Assembly: GCA_905250125.1 (NCBI GenBank)
Contig: CAJNOL010000437.1
Coordinates: forward strand, 1-64,000
Length of the DNA stretch: 64,000 nt
Origin: Rotaria sordida
Lineage: Eukaryota; Rotifera; Eurotatoria; Philodinida; Philodinidae
Reading direction: 5' to 3'
How positions within the stretch are numbered: position 1 is the stretch's first letter; every line of letters starts with the position of its first letter. Position numbers and translations under genes: made by a program. Positions 1 through 13,085 of this stretch are shown here, in pieces. The notes below the pieces were generated by a model, which had not been told where the DNA came from, did no database searches, and saw nothing but the letters and a program-made list of their open reading frames with translations.

Positions 1-3000
1 CGATGCATTTGTTTCTTTTTATTCTATACACAGATTACATTCTCTTGCTAAAACGTATTTTCATATATCAGTAGGACTTGTTGACATAAAATGATCCAAC
101 ACGTACAGCTTCATATATACTACGTATGTCTGTTGGAATGTAGATTAATATATAATGATAATCATATAATAAAATACATTATAATAACCATTAGATATAA
201 ATAATATTCATGAAGTTGTAAGTGCTTGATCATTTGATTTCAGTTTAGAATAATTTAATTCAATAAATTACGAAGTGTAAATAATTTAATTTATGTATTA
301 AATGGAATGGAAAGTAGGTATACATTATCACCCCTACTAGCGTGATATTATGGCATGCTGCCTGAATTTTTATATGGTTCTTAGTAAAGCTTTAGCAAAA
401 GTTGATAAATGATAGAGAATCAGAATATAGCGATTAAAGGAGTCGTGTCTCTGTGAGTCTGTTGAAGCAAATTTTTGGTGAAGTTTTGGGATTCATTTAG
501 CCGTTTATCGATGGCTTCTCGAAGGTTGTCAGATATATAAGAAGATGCCATTGAAAAAGTGTCACTCCACAAGACATCAGTGTTCGTTCGATTAGATTTT
601 ATGATTATAGTTTATACAAACTACTCTTACACCAGTTTGAAGAGAATTGAAAGCAGAATCGTTTTAGAAAAAGACCCGATCTCAACAATGAAACATATAT
701 AAGATATTTACATAATACTCAGACTGCTATTCTTTATACGTCACCAGTTATTATAATCATTAGACAAAAATCATGAATCAGGAATGATTTGTGTTTGTTA
801 AGAACGAATAGTATGCAAACATGCTGCTTACCTTTTTCAACCAAGACAAAAACAAAAATCAGCTTATGATAAGACATGCCTCTCTTATCTCTTTTATTTG
901 TATCTCTTCACGCATGATAAATCAAACACGGCTATATGCTTTAGTTACAATTATATCACATGAACGATAAAAAATCAAAAACAACAGAACATATTGACGG
1001 ATATGAAATTTTCGATCTCGTGCAGAGTTGATGACAATTACATCATTTGAAAGATTATGAAAAACTAAGTATGGGGTACCGATTCTCAAAAAATGGATAC
1101 TCCATAGCTTCCAGCAGGTTTTCTTTAATATATTTCCGATTAAGAATAACAGTTATTTCTTTTCTCTCTAAAAATCGTCATTTTTCTTTCTGTCATTGTC
1201 TTTCTCTTGTTTTTTCCTTGCTCATGCGCAAGCAGTCACATGTACAGTTGCTCACATACTATTTACACATATATATATATATATATAGGTAAGAGCAAAA
1301 ATATGATTTTGACCATAATATTGACATCGTGGTACACATTGCTCATAAAAGCTGATAGTAAAAGTACTATCAATTAACTATTTAAAAATATCAAAAGACT
1401 AATCTACATAATCATCATAAGAATATAAATTGTTATTCGAAGTTCAAATACTCAAAATCAAACTTTTATTGTCGAAAGTTATGTCAGATGACTATTCTCG
1501 TTGGCCGTTTTTTTTTGGTCAAAAAGAAAGTTGCTTCTCTCACTCTTATTCTATACATAAGTAAAATCAATAAAAACATTATTCAAAATATTTATGTACA
1601 TAATTGATGTTTTTATTTTTATTTCTTCATTTTCTATTAATCATTGGCATTGTTGCGTCAATTAGATGAAAAATTAGCGAAGACTAACATCACATGTATT
1701 CTTCAATATAGACAACATTAATGAAATCTTGTTTTCTTCTCTTGCAAAAAGCTGATAAATGGTTTAGCTTAAACAAGCGGGAACACTGCACCATAACTGA
1801 TTCAGAGAAAGAACTGAATTTTTACAATAACTTATCTATATTAAGATCTAAATTACATAGACACAACGAAACGGTCCATATACGGCTGTCCACGTGGTAT
1901 GTTGTACTATCAATGACAGTATCTAGCAAAGTTACGTGGAAATACAAATAGCTGTGTCCATCGACTACTGTACGACTATGGCTTCGTTAGATCCCTTAAT
2001 AATAGACAGGCAAAGTCTGAAGAAGTAAAAGATATAGCCCATAATCAGTAACATTTTCAATAGATACAATTATATAACAGTCTTATTTGATATCTGAGTA
2101 TGTAACAAAAGTACTTTGAACAAATACTTCTTATAACCATAAACAGACATTAGTTATATGTTCCTACGTGACAATAAAAATTAGTAGCTCATTATATTTT
2201 GATGTTGAACGCAATTTAAAAAAAAACTCTATCTTTATTGTTTTCTTATTCTTGTCTGGTTCCGCTGTGATTTACTCCATAACGCAATAATATCGATAAG
2301 AACAATCCGATATGATGAAATGCAGACCATCACCTCAATACTATACACATCCACAATGCAGCTTTCATCTTCGCCCAAATTTATGAAACAAAATTTTAAA
2401 CATCAGACAAATGAAAATTTTAAAAAAATGTTTGTAAAATCGACACAGCAGGTTGTTTAATGGTTTAAGGGCAGCTGCGATAAGAATTACAAGATTCGGA
2501 ATTTTTCTTCCAAAACCCTTAATATCTACCATATTACATTTTCAATGACTTTCGCATTGCTTAGTATAGATCATTGGGTACGTCGAGGACACTTCCCAGA
2601 ATTATACACCATTTTCCATATTGTCGTGTACGCTTTATTACATAATCCTTCTTTTGTCAAATAAATCTAGGTTACATGTAGTTATGATTATTGATGACAA
2701 CTATTAAAATATCATATTCTTCTTTCGATTAAAATTAAATGCTTTAAAAAAAACTTTGAAATATAAAAACCTGCAATGTTCAAGTTGATCTATATTAACT
2801 AAATAAAATGTGAGAACTCAAATTTTTGGCTTGACTAGCTTGATTTTAGAATATTTCAAAATAGTTTCCAATATATCATCCGATACAGAATTGAATGGAT
2901 TATAACATAAAAGTTATTATATTATTAGTAATCGTCTTGCAACATGAACTTTTCGGATGTGGATGAAAAGAAAATACATACCCATACCCGTACGCACGTC

Positions 3001-3298
3001 CCACACCAGATACGAGAAAAAGAAGATAAAAGAAGAGAATATACATGAATGATAACAGGATCTAATGCTATAGTGTAGTTTTACACAAAAAAAAGAACAG
3101 TTCTTATCGAAATTTTATTATTATGAAATTAGTTGAAGAGTAATCGTATAGCACAGAAAAATAGAGCATCGTTTTCTCTATCCCAACATAAAAAAAAGAA
3201 AATTTCTTCAAGGTTTCTATAGAGAACTAAAGTGATGACATCACTACTTTTGGATTGCCTTAAGTATATTATATTGTATATAAAATAAATGCAAAGAT
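1..3298. other. Gene-poor AT-rich stretch
   Basis: I see no convincing gene here. Open frames are short and low-complexity. The only frame with protein-like composition is a 43-codon ATG-initiated frame on the minus strand at 420-551, listed separately. A short (TA)n run lies near 1268-1287. The final few hundred bases are the 3' flank of the phosphatase gene. Confidence 0.6.
420..551 (-). CDS. Possible small ORF or exon remnant (43 aa)
   Basis: A minus-strand frame begins ATG GCA TCT TCT and runs 43 codons to TGA. Its composition (polar, charged, amphipathic, with LREAID and KRLNESQ segments) looks more protein-like than the neighbouring random AT-rich frames. I recognise no family. It may be a small gene, a stray exon, or part of a decayed gene. 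There is no splice partner that I could place. Confidence 0.15.
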   Translation of the reverse strand: MASSYISDNLREAIDKRLNESQNFTKNLLQQTHRDTTPLIAIF

Positions 3299-4354
3299 CT
3301 ATAATCTTAAATCAGCAGATGTTGATCCTGAGGATTTTACAATTGATAATGTTCCTAATGCATCAAATGGTGCTCCATATATAGAACCATTCATCCACCC
3401 ACCTTTTTTCGAAGCACTTAAATAATTTTCAAGATGATTAAGATGATAATCAAATCCTTGTTCTGTATCTATCCGTGGTAATGGTATATGATTAAATCTA
3501 TAATCCCAAACACTTGCATATTGAAAACGATATGATCCAAAAGCAAACATTGTTCCAATAATCGATCCTACTAAAATATCATACCAATGATGATAATGAT
3601 CAATTGTTAATGATAATGCAATAAGAACAGCACCGAGTAATGGTGCATAAAAAAGTGCAAATTTCCAATATTGTGGACGATAATTAGAAAAAATTTTTAA
3701 TTTACCATTAAGATATAATGAACAATAAACAAGACCAGCAAAAGCTGCTGTCGAATGACCTGATGGCATTGATTCAAGAGCATCATTAATTTGTTTTTCA
3801 TCACCTGTACATATTGAACGATCAAACATAATACCATCAAAACCATTGCCTGTACCATAACTTGATGCATTAATATTAGGTTTACAAACAGAAAAAAAAT
3901 GTGGTCTTAAACCACCAATAAGCCATTTAATAAATACTTGAAAAACTGCAGCTGATATAAGAGAAAAAAGAAGACCCATTATTGCTGTATTAGCATCATT
4001 AAAACTACGAAGACGTATTTGCATTAATATTATAAATATAAATGGAATAATAAATGCTAAAAATGCAGCTAACCATATTGGAATAATATCTTTACGAAAT
4101 GGATAACTAAATTCTGGATTAACTATTTCACCATTAGAAAAATAAACAGGAAAAACACGATTAGGTATTGGTCGAAGATAATAAACACCAAGACCAACAG
4201 CTCCTAAAATAGCCATTAAAAGATAATCCATCCAAAATGTACAAAAATAAATTTTAAACGTCATTGGCCTATTTTGAGATTTGTTTGAATCATTTTGAGG
4301 ATTATTAATATCAGTTTGTTCCATAACAATAACTGCATCCCGAGTTCTATTCAT
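3299..4354 (-). CDS. PAP2-family lipid phosphate phosphatase
   Basis: Intronless 351-residue membrane phosphatase of the type that dephosphorylates phosphatidic acid, diacylglycerol pyrophosphate or lysophospholipids (LPP/DPP1-like). The three PAP2 motifs appear in order: K-x6-RP at K143-P151, PSGH at 197-200, and the C3 motif ending H255-x3-D259 with the HHWYD sequence typical of the DPP1/PLPP4-5 branch. About six hydrophobic segments surround them (for example near 43-60, 93-112 and 124-145), as in the family. The catalytic PSGH histidine and the C3 histidine nucleophile are present. The arginine that normally follows the C3 serine (SR-x5-H) is leucine here (S248-L249), which is odd because it helps bind phosphate. 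The start ATG opens directly on a polar N-terminus; a second in-frame ATG at codon 11 is possible. Family assignment is firm; substrate is not. Confidence 0.88.
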   Translation of the reverse strand: MNRTRDAVIVMEQTDINNPQNDSNKSQNRPMTFKIYFCTFWMDYLLMAILGAVGLGVYYLRPIPNRVFPVYFSNGEIVNPEFSYPFRKDIIPIWLAAFLAFIIPFIFIILMQIRLRSFNDANTAIMGLLFSLISAAVFQVFIKWLIGGLRPHFFSVCKPNINASSYGTGNGFDGIMFDRSICTGDEKQINDALESMPSGHSTAAFAGLVYCSLYLNGKLKIFSNYRPQYWKFALFYAPLLGAVLIALSLTIDHYHHWYDILVGSIIGTMFAFGSYRFQYASVWDYRFNHIPLPRIDTEQGFDYHLNHLENYLSASKKGGWMNGSIYGAPFDALGTLSIVKSSGSTSADLRL

Positions 4355-7300
4355 TATTTCTTATGTTGCAAAAGATGAGTTAACAAGTAAAACAGAAATG
4401 TGTGTGATGTGGGTGACACAGTCGAAAAGAAAAAGAACATGAAATAAAAAACAACATTTCGATGTTCGCCATTGAATGAGAACGACAAAATGTGACCGTT
4501 TGTTCTTTTTCTTCTTCTTTTTTTTTCTTCTGATCAACACTATAGTATTGAAAAGTTGCGTAGTAGAAATATTGTAAATGACAAGATGTTACTTGTTGAC
4601 TTGAAGATTAAAAGTTACATTTTGATCTATCTATTATAGCATCAATGAAACACAAGATAAGATTGTAATGAAAAAAAAACAGCTAATGAAATTTTAAAAA
4701 AGTTTAGCAAAAATTTTTCTATTTTATAGTTAAATATAGTTTCATAAACGGTATAAATTGAATTTATTTACGATTAATATCGTTCAATGAAATTTTGTCA
4801 TCATTTTTTGAAGCATTTACCAAAAAACAAAACACATAATTGATCTACTTAATCTTTGAATATTATTGATATTTATTCTTGTCTTATTCTGTTTTAAACC
4901 AGCAGTTTAAACTGATGTCATATCACGAATAAGAATTCGAAGTTCGATACAGTACAATTACAAGTTAACATATTAAGAGTGACAATTTAACTGAAAAATA
5001 AGTGGAATTTACAAGCAAAACGATTAGAAATAAATCAAATTCATACAACAACACCTTAATAAGATTCACTATTATGTAATCAAAGTCACAATATATTTGT
5101 ATTCTCAATGATAAAGCAAATAGTGTATTGTGTTACATATTAACGTTACGTATATTCAAGATATCGACAGATGCTGAAATAGTTGTCTATACATTTCTCG
5201 ATATGATATTGAACTGAAAATTGCTCTTTAACAAATGAAATAAAAGAGTCAACACATGATATGCATAATCATATTATTTATCGATAAGAAAAAAAAAATG
5301 AGTGGAAATAGTTATCGAATTGTTGTAATACATCAAGAAATAATTGAAAACAAAATCTATTCGATTAAATTTTACTAGATAAAACAATATGATGATTAAT
5401 ATAATGCTGCTTCAACATAAGACTATACTTTTATTGAACTATGTTTTTGTATTTAATTTATCAAGAATTGAAATACTCAATGTTCTATTTAAAGTTGAAC
5501 AAGCAAGAAATACATTTTGTAATGGTTACCAACGATCATCTAACAACAATAATAATTATACCTAAACAAGTTAATATTTTAACTCATGAAATAATTTCCA
5601 TACAATGGTTTTTATATATTTCAATTAATTAGTATTCAATTACTTCGTAATAGGAAGTTAGTTAAAATTTATACACATATTAGGAACAACAAAATCGTCT
5701 CAATAAAAAAAGCAAAGAAAAAAACAACAAACTAATAAAATTCACTTAATTAATGATAAAAAGTAATTAATTGTTTCATGGATTAAACGTATATAAGATT
5801 GTATCAATTTTTATTTTTATCCTCATCCGAAAGAAATAATTGTTCTAGATAAAAGATAATCACTTTACTATCGTATAACAATGTTATTAATCGAAGTGAT
5901 TTTACTCAAGGTATGTATTAATTTTTTTTTTAACAAGTAAACAAATGTATGTGGAAGTGTTTATTATTACATCATGAATTTATATTTACAAGTACATCAC
6001 CTGAACAAAAAAGACGTATTGTTATGAAATATCAAAAATGTAGAGAAATAATTATTGTAACAAGTGATGAAAAAAAATGATACACAGACATTCAAATGTA
6101 CTAATCTTAGTATTACTATGTAATCAGGTTTTGATGCATCAAAAGAAGCTGGTTATATAACTTTAATGAATAATAATTTTGTTATATATTATAGAAACGA
6201 TTGAAACAGGTTAATAATTAAGTAATCACTTTTCAAAAGAAATGGTGATTTATTCATTACTTGGAGATGAGAAGAATTTTAATTATGTAATAGATTCGAG
6301 CAAACATTACGTATTCTGAATGAAACTCATAGAAGTAAAAGTATCAAACCTTATTTCTTATCTATAGAATAATCAAATCATTAATGCTTCCATTCACGTT
6401 TCTCTGCATATAATCAACTGATTACAAACTCTTTAAATTTTTAAAAATAAATCAATAAATTGGAACGAATAAAATATAGTATATACATTGAATAGTGATT
6501 TACATGATGATATTACTTCGCACCCTAATAATTCAATTTATTACTCGAATTTCATACAAAAAATTCTTTTGGTTTTAACAGTCGAAACAAAAATCGCAAG
6601 AGTAAAAATTGAAAGCGACTTGTTTTTTTGTCGTTCATACTTGACAGTAAGTTTGTCTTATCTACTAATATATTTCATGAGTATGACTTCGAAATTTTGA
6701 TAATGACACTTCATTACAAATTTTTATGATATTGAATATTATATTAAATAAAATCGACGTGATACTGACAATATATTGATATCGTTCACGTATATTATAA
6801 ATTTCGAACATGGTAAAACCCTTAGTTTTTAAATAATACTTATCAATATTTGTTAAAACAATTTGTCATTGCGAGGTTCTTGATCGGCTGTTTTATGTGT
6901 TTTCATTAACACTTAACTTGATATTTCTTTGACATTATCATTTTTTCAAACAACAATATTTTGCATGCTCAATGGTAAATTATTTACGTGTGTGTTAGTA
7001 CTTTTGTTTTTATTTATTTGTATGATTACATAAACCAGAGCTTAAGTATCGGTTTCTAATCACTCTCGTGCTTTACAATTCTTTAGAGAAAACTATGTTC
7101 AAAAAGCAGTAACAGTGCATTAGTTCATTAGAGGTATGGCACAAAAATGATTGGAATGATCATCAATGATGCAGAAGTAGTGCCTAGGTAGAGTATCGAA
7201 ACTCTACAATCTGACTCAAGAGTTTTAGGGCGATGCCATTTCTACAGTCAGGTCTTAATGGTAAATTTTTTCTTAGAGATATAATGACTAAATCTTATAT

Positions 7301-9158
7301 AATTTTCGATGGATTTATGTCATTAACAATGGTACCTAAAAAAGATATTATGCATATCGTTCAACAATATGTCGCAGTGAATTTCACATTTATTAAATTT
7401 AAAATTCGTCTTTCATACTTATAAATTAATTGGAAATATTGAAAGTTTTTAACGTGTTAACAAAAGTTACATATTTTGCATCGATTTTTTTTATATATCA
7501 TCCATTTGATCTTGTCATAATTGGAACTTATGATTAGTTGTCAAAATAATTGCAACAATATTAACGTGTATTGTTATTACACAAGTGTTATTTCTTCAGT
7601 ATTAATTTAAAATAAAAAGAAATATTTTTATGATATATTTTACGAGTATTTGACTTTTGTTTATTTATGATTATGATGAATGAAATCACAAAAATTTTAT
7701 TTGACACAAAAACCAGATTATTGGTTAGAACATATTGGTTAGTATTCGTTCTCTTGTTGTTGTTTTGTATTGTTTTTCGTAGTTTAAATAGTTTACTTGT
7801 GAATGTTGATAAGAAAATAAAAGGAAACACTTAACAATTGTTTATCTCAGTAAACAAAATAAACGAAGCAACTATTTTTTTTACGTTTTTTTTCATACTA
7901 TCATTGTTTAATTTCATATTTATACTGCAGATACATATTTTATTATAAAATCTACTCTTCGATTTTTATCTTTAGAGAGCAAAGATTTATTGAGATAATT
8001 GTAGATTTGTTTTATATAATTATATATGATTGAAACCTAAATTCGTTGTTATGACTGTCTCGCTATCATTATTAACTTCGTTCCAATTCTTAGATAATAG
8101 TTTAGTGTCTTTTAACAATAGATTGAAGATGAAAAAATTTCTGTTTGAGTTTTCATATTGTATAAAAGAAAATCACACAATACGAGGCAATGATCGTATA
8201 CTATGACGTACATCAACAATAAACTCAAACGAAGATTACAATAGGATTTCCAAAATAAACTAACCATACTTCAGTCGATTTGACTGTATTTTCTTTTTCA
8301 CATGACATGAAAAAAAAGGGATTTTCATTCGATGATCCCAATGATAATTGTTGTTCACAATGAAAACTGTAGAATGACTAACATATGCATGTTATGTTCT
8401 CACTGATACCACAGTCTAGTATACGATACAAGAACTGAGACAGAAATGTTTTCATGTACAACCTTATGACTAAAAGGCACCAAACTATAATTTAACAGTT
8501 TAAATGAAGTTCATAATGGTAGTGAGGCAGTCACAACATTAAATTTTGATATCAACCACAAGTTTTAATACATAAAACAAAAGTCAAAACTGTCTTTGAA
8601 TTACTATAACATAAAATGTAGAAAATCTTATAGTAGCAAAGCTATTGTTAAGTCAATCAAAAACAGTAAACTTCATTACTATGATGTGTTGTTGTGTCAA
8701 TTTTGACTGATATTGTTCATTGAAGAATAAGAGAAATATACACGAAAGAAAAGCAATCATTCATTACAAGATGAGCGAATTTTATTCAATGATGATCATC
8801 AATAGACATGTGCAAGTGCATAATGAAAAAAAAAGTATTACAATTGGTTTATTTTCTTAATTGATAAAAAATTCTTTTTTTTTAAATTTTCTGTAAATGC
8901 GAACAAAAATGATATCTGATATCTTTCTAATTGAATTCATTATTTTAATTTTCATTAAATATATATCTTCGAACTATTTTTTTTAATATTCATTCAATAG
9001 TAACACAACTTTTCGTGACAATTGTCAAAGTTGATTCTTCTTCAATTGCAATCTTATTAACCTTTATTTATATTCGCAGTTATGTTGATCTTATCTATCA
9101 ACAATGACATCGAAACACAAAGGATTAATTCTCTATTTTTCTTATCTACAATACACGT

Positions 9159-9200
9159 AACAGTGACATATACATATATATGTATATGTTTGTCACTGTT
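9159..9200. repeat. 42-bp near-perfect palindrome
   Basis: The segment begins AACAGTGACA and ends TGTCACTGTT, with an AT-rich self-complementary centre (TATACATATATATGTATA). Two or three bases break perfect symmetry. It could extrude a cruciform or be the footprint of a small inverted-repeat element. No function is visible. Confidence 0.7.
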
Positions 9201-9890
9201 CTTGATATATGTTAATTTAACTAAGATGTCGATGGCATTAAGCAGTAGAAAAGAATTTAAATATACAGAACTGATAATAATGTTTTCTTTTTAAAAATCA
9301 AATTGATCATCAGCAAATATACTTTTGAATTTCTATTTATTCTAAATGTTATAATTGCGAATTGCACTCCTTCAAAATGTCAAAGTGAAGATGAATTTAT
9401 CTCAATCAATATGAATACTTTACACTATTTATTTCCCTTGATAATTTGATAATGATAGTAAAATGATTTGTCATGAAATACATCTATCAATTTTGATAGA
9501 TTGAATATTTAGAAGTTTTCATTCATCTATCTGACCTCGATAGTTTGCTATGTCAACAGACATTAAATTTATCAGTCGATTAACACGATTAATTATTAAA
9601 ATTTTTGTTTTAAGATTAGTAGACTTTCAAGGAAAAAAAACCATTATCGTACATAACATATAAATTCTCGTTTAGTTTTTTTTTATTTATTATCGAAAAA
9701 AAAAAAATTTGAAAAACTGTTTAAAATCATTAACATTAATATCAGTATATTTTCTTTATAATCATTATTATTATTATCTCTGTGTGCAATGATTTTTTTA
9801 AAAGACCAAAAACAAGCTGATATTGAAAACGAATTTCATACACAAACTCATCTGAAAATCAAAACAAAACAAAAATGCATTACAAAACAA

Positions 9891-9933
9891 ACAAACACAC
9901 ACACACACATATTTATATATATATATATATATA
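9891..9933. repeat. CA/TA microsatellite
   Basis: An (AC)n tract is followed almost directly by an (AT)n tract. Simple repeat without a gene nearby. Confidence 0.85.
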
Positions 9934-10107
9934 AAACATAGTAAATAATATTAAGAAGTAATTCATATATTTGTTCACAACGTACATTCGGACAGAGCAT
10001 TTGGTGAATAAAGGAAATGAGACTAACGAAAGACTTTACGATACAAAGTAATATGAAATATTATACTTGAAATTGGAATGTAGATGTTAAATATATATTT
10101 TAAATAA

Positions 10108-10730
10108 TCACAATCTGGTTACAATTATATCAGGATCATCCGAACTATCACTATATGTGACAGGATGAATTGATTGTTCTTGATAAGAAATAACCAATGG
10201 TGATTGCTCACGTTTTATTTTTGTTGATTTTGATTTTGAAGAACCTGGATCAGATCGTCGACTAATTGAATAATCTAATTTAATAAAATAAAAAATAAAT
10301 TTTTTCATTGTAGATTTTACAAAATAAAAGACTATATCTTTTTACCATGATATCTTATAAATGGTGGTTTATTTACTGATTCACGAGGACTTCCATGAAT
10401 ATTTTGATTACTACTAAATGCTGGTGGTTTAAGTCGCCAACGATTAAATCCATTTGATTGTGATTTAAAAGTATTTGTTGAAGAAGAAGCATATGAAATT
10501 CTTTTAGATTTTTTGTTATCTAATTGAATATAACCTAAATCACAATATGATTTAAATAAGTGTAGACTAGTATCAAAAAATCGAGAATCATTCGAAAATA
10601 TAATTTGATAATTTTGTCGATCATTATATAAAATATTTGATGGATCAATTGTTTCTTCATTCAGTGGTATGGTTGGCACTGTAGTTGAAGATGATATTGA
10701 ATTAGTACTAGCTGAATATTTTAAAGACAT
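10108..10730 (-). CDS. Two-exon gene of unknown function (183 aa)
   Basis: Exon 1 is 10730-10346 and exon 2 is 10274-10108; the 71-bp intron 10345-10275 has GT (GTAAAAAG) and AG ends, and removing it keeps one frame of 183 residues plus stop. The protein is serine-rich and has no transmembrane segment or signal peptide. A central stretch (around residues 60-80, with LFKSYCDLGYIQLDNKK) looks ordered. The C-terminal third is basic then acidic (SKSKSTKIKREQSP, later SDSSDDPD), suggesting a disordered tail with phosphorylation sites. I recognise no domain. The frame-preserving splice and sustained coding composition make it a real gene; the function is unknown. Confidence 0.65.
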
Positions 10731-12374
10731 TATTATAAGAATTTAATAATTATTTTTTTTCTCATTGAAAAAAAAACAACTATAATATATACATGTAAGA
10801 ATATCTACATCTGATAATGACGAATAACTGATGAAAGTTGTGTTTTATTTTTTGTTCTGTCTGTCTGTCTCTCTCACTTTCTTGTTTTTCTCATAAATAT
10901 GATATATGCCATGCACCTATGATTTGACAGGTACACCAGATGACGCTAATTGACAATGTAGAAGTCTCTTTGTTTAAGATATAAAGAATAATGATAACGA
11001 CTTTTTCAATGAATGAAGATAAAAGGAATATTTATTGCAAGTACTTGAAGCTTTACAGAATAGTTGATCAAATTGTATAACAACATATCGAATTAATCGG
11101 TAAAAAGTCGTTTTTTTTCTGTTAATTTTAAAAAGACAATTTAATATTGATTTATTGTTTAAAATTTTTAAACAAGTGAAATTTTGTTCGAAAAAAACAA
11201 GATTTCAAATTTAAAGACATACTTTCATTGAGTTTTTATTCTATGAAATTGATGTACATATGGAAATCAAGTATCAATGTAGAGATTCTAAATAATATTA
11301 AGACACATTTTAAACTTGAAAAATTGTCTTCAATTCTATCAATATAATTATCAGCAATTTTTACTTGGATAAATTATCTATATCCATTCTTCAATTATTT
11401 ATGAAGTCGTTGAATTAAAAACATTACCTTCAATAAAATTTAAACACCTTTACAAAAGAATTTATCTTCAAAGTTCAATAAAAAAAAGATTTTACTGTAA
11501 ATATTATTCATTCGAAATAAAACTCTATCTTAATGAAATATTGAAAATATCAAAAATATTAAATATTTTAATTTAATATTCATCTAAATTCTATATAATT
11601 CATATTTGATTTACTAATAACTATTTCATGCTTAAAATGACCGTATCAATGATCAATAAATATTTCTTGACAATCCATATTATTAATAAAGGTACAACTA
11701 AAAATTCATTTTGTTTAAGACCTTCATCATAATTGACATAATTTCCAAAAACAAAAACAACGAAACTTGAATTTACATGGAATAACAGATATATCCATTT
11801 TAAAATAATCAAAATATTTTTTTTTTTTGTCAAACAAAAAAAAAACGAAAATTTCCATAGCAGACAAAAACTACTCATCAAACGGTCAAGTTGTTTTGGT
11901 CAATATATAATCATTATGCAATTGGCACTATAGATGTGTGTATATGACACAATCCTCTTTTTTTTCTTTTTCATCATATATATATATACAAGATGGTTGT
12001 TGTTTAATTTACTACTATAGAATAACTAGTATTCATTTTCACTCTTGGTCACTTTTTCTCATTCTTGTTTTGATTTACTTTCAAGTTCAAAATGATACCT
12101 ATACAACAACATATACTAGTCTAGTATAGCAGACATTAGTTAGACTTCCTACGTCTCTTTTGATTATGTCATATGACACAATAACAATAACGTTAGAATT
12201 CATTTTCGACTCTTCTCTTTTTACACATAAATACCTCCAGTCACCATCGTATTTCATTATTTGGACATCTATTTATATATGTATATATTTATATGTTCAA
12301 CGTATACATGTATATATAGATGCTTACTACACTAATGATGATCATCAACTCGAATATATGTCATAGTCGATGTT

Positions 12375-12396
12375 GTCGTCGTCGTCGTCGTCGTCT
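12375..12396. repeat. GTC trinucleotide repeat
   Basis: About seven tandem GTC units, not inside a frame that I can support as coding. Confidence 0.85.
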
Positions 12397-13055
12397 TTTG
12401 TTTTTTGATTGAAATAAATCTGTTAACACTTTTCGCACTTTTCTCGTACGAATCAACGAATATATAGGTTTGTCGCTAAATGATGTCTAAGCTTTTTACG
12501 CGTCTGTTGCTCTTGTTTTTTTCTTTTCAATCGTTTAAGCTATTTGAATGATGACACGAATAGTGTGTCGTCATAAAATGAAATACAATAGTAAAATGAA
12601 CAACAATAATAATCGTGTGTTGTTGTCGTCATTAAGCTTGTCGTATTCATTTGTGGATATAACATAATGAAAAATTTTATCCTATTTGTTTCTTTTTACT
12701 TTAATACCTAAAATGCTTTTATATTTTTGAGCTTTTGAAAGTTTTTATTGTTAATAATGAAATATAGTCCGATAAAGTTGAATCATTTTAATCATGATAT
12801 GTAATTTTATGCAGAGACCATACTGATGAAATCGATTATACAAATATAATCATTTAAATTTACATTTTTTTTTCTCTTTTTCTTACTTGTCTTGATAACG
12901 AGAAGTTAGTGATTAACGGTTTTTGTTATTTCTCATCGGTATAACTATGACTTCCGCTCACTCTAGAAGACTTAGTCGTCATTGACATCATAAGAAAGTT
13001 GATGACGCCATATATACACTATGGTAAGCATACCGAATCAATGATTGAACCTGTT

Positions 13056-13085
13056 CTCTTCTCTTTCTCTAGAGAAAGAGAAGAG
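13056..13085. repeat. Perfect 30-bp palindrome
   Basis: Two 15-base arms (CTCTTCTCTTTCTCT and its exact reverse complement) meet with no spacer at a TCTAGA centre. The arms are polypyrimidine and polypurine. Not linked to any gene I can see. Confidence 0.9.

Larger units (their letters stand above)
4355..10107. other. Long gene-free interval
   Basis: No gene that I can support. Around 5990-6080 a short plus-strand frame (SPEQKRRIVMKYQKCREII) looks like a fragment of a decayed protein but has no recognisable family and soon stops. A 42-bp near-palindrome lies at 9159-9200 and a (CA)n/(TA)n tract at about 9891-9933. The rest is AT-rich sequence with scattered stops. Confidence 0.5.

Noticed and set aside
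11621..11881. 86-codon hydrophobic minus-strand frame
   Set aside because: Some protein-like segments, but T-rich runs dominate, there is no family resemblance, and no splice partner was found.
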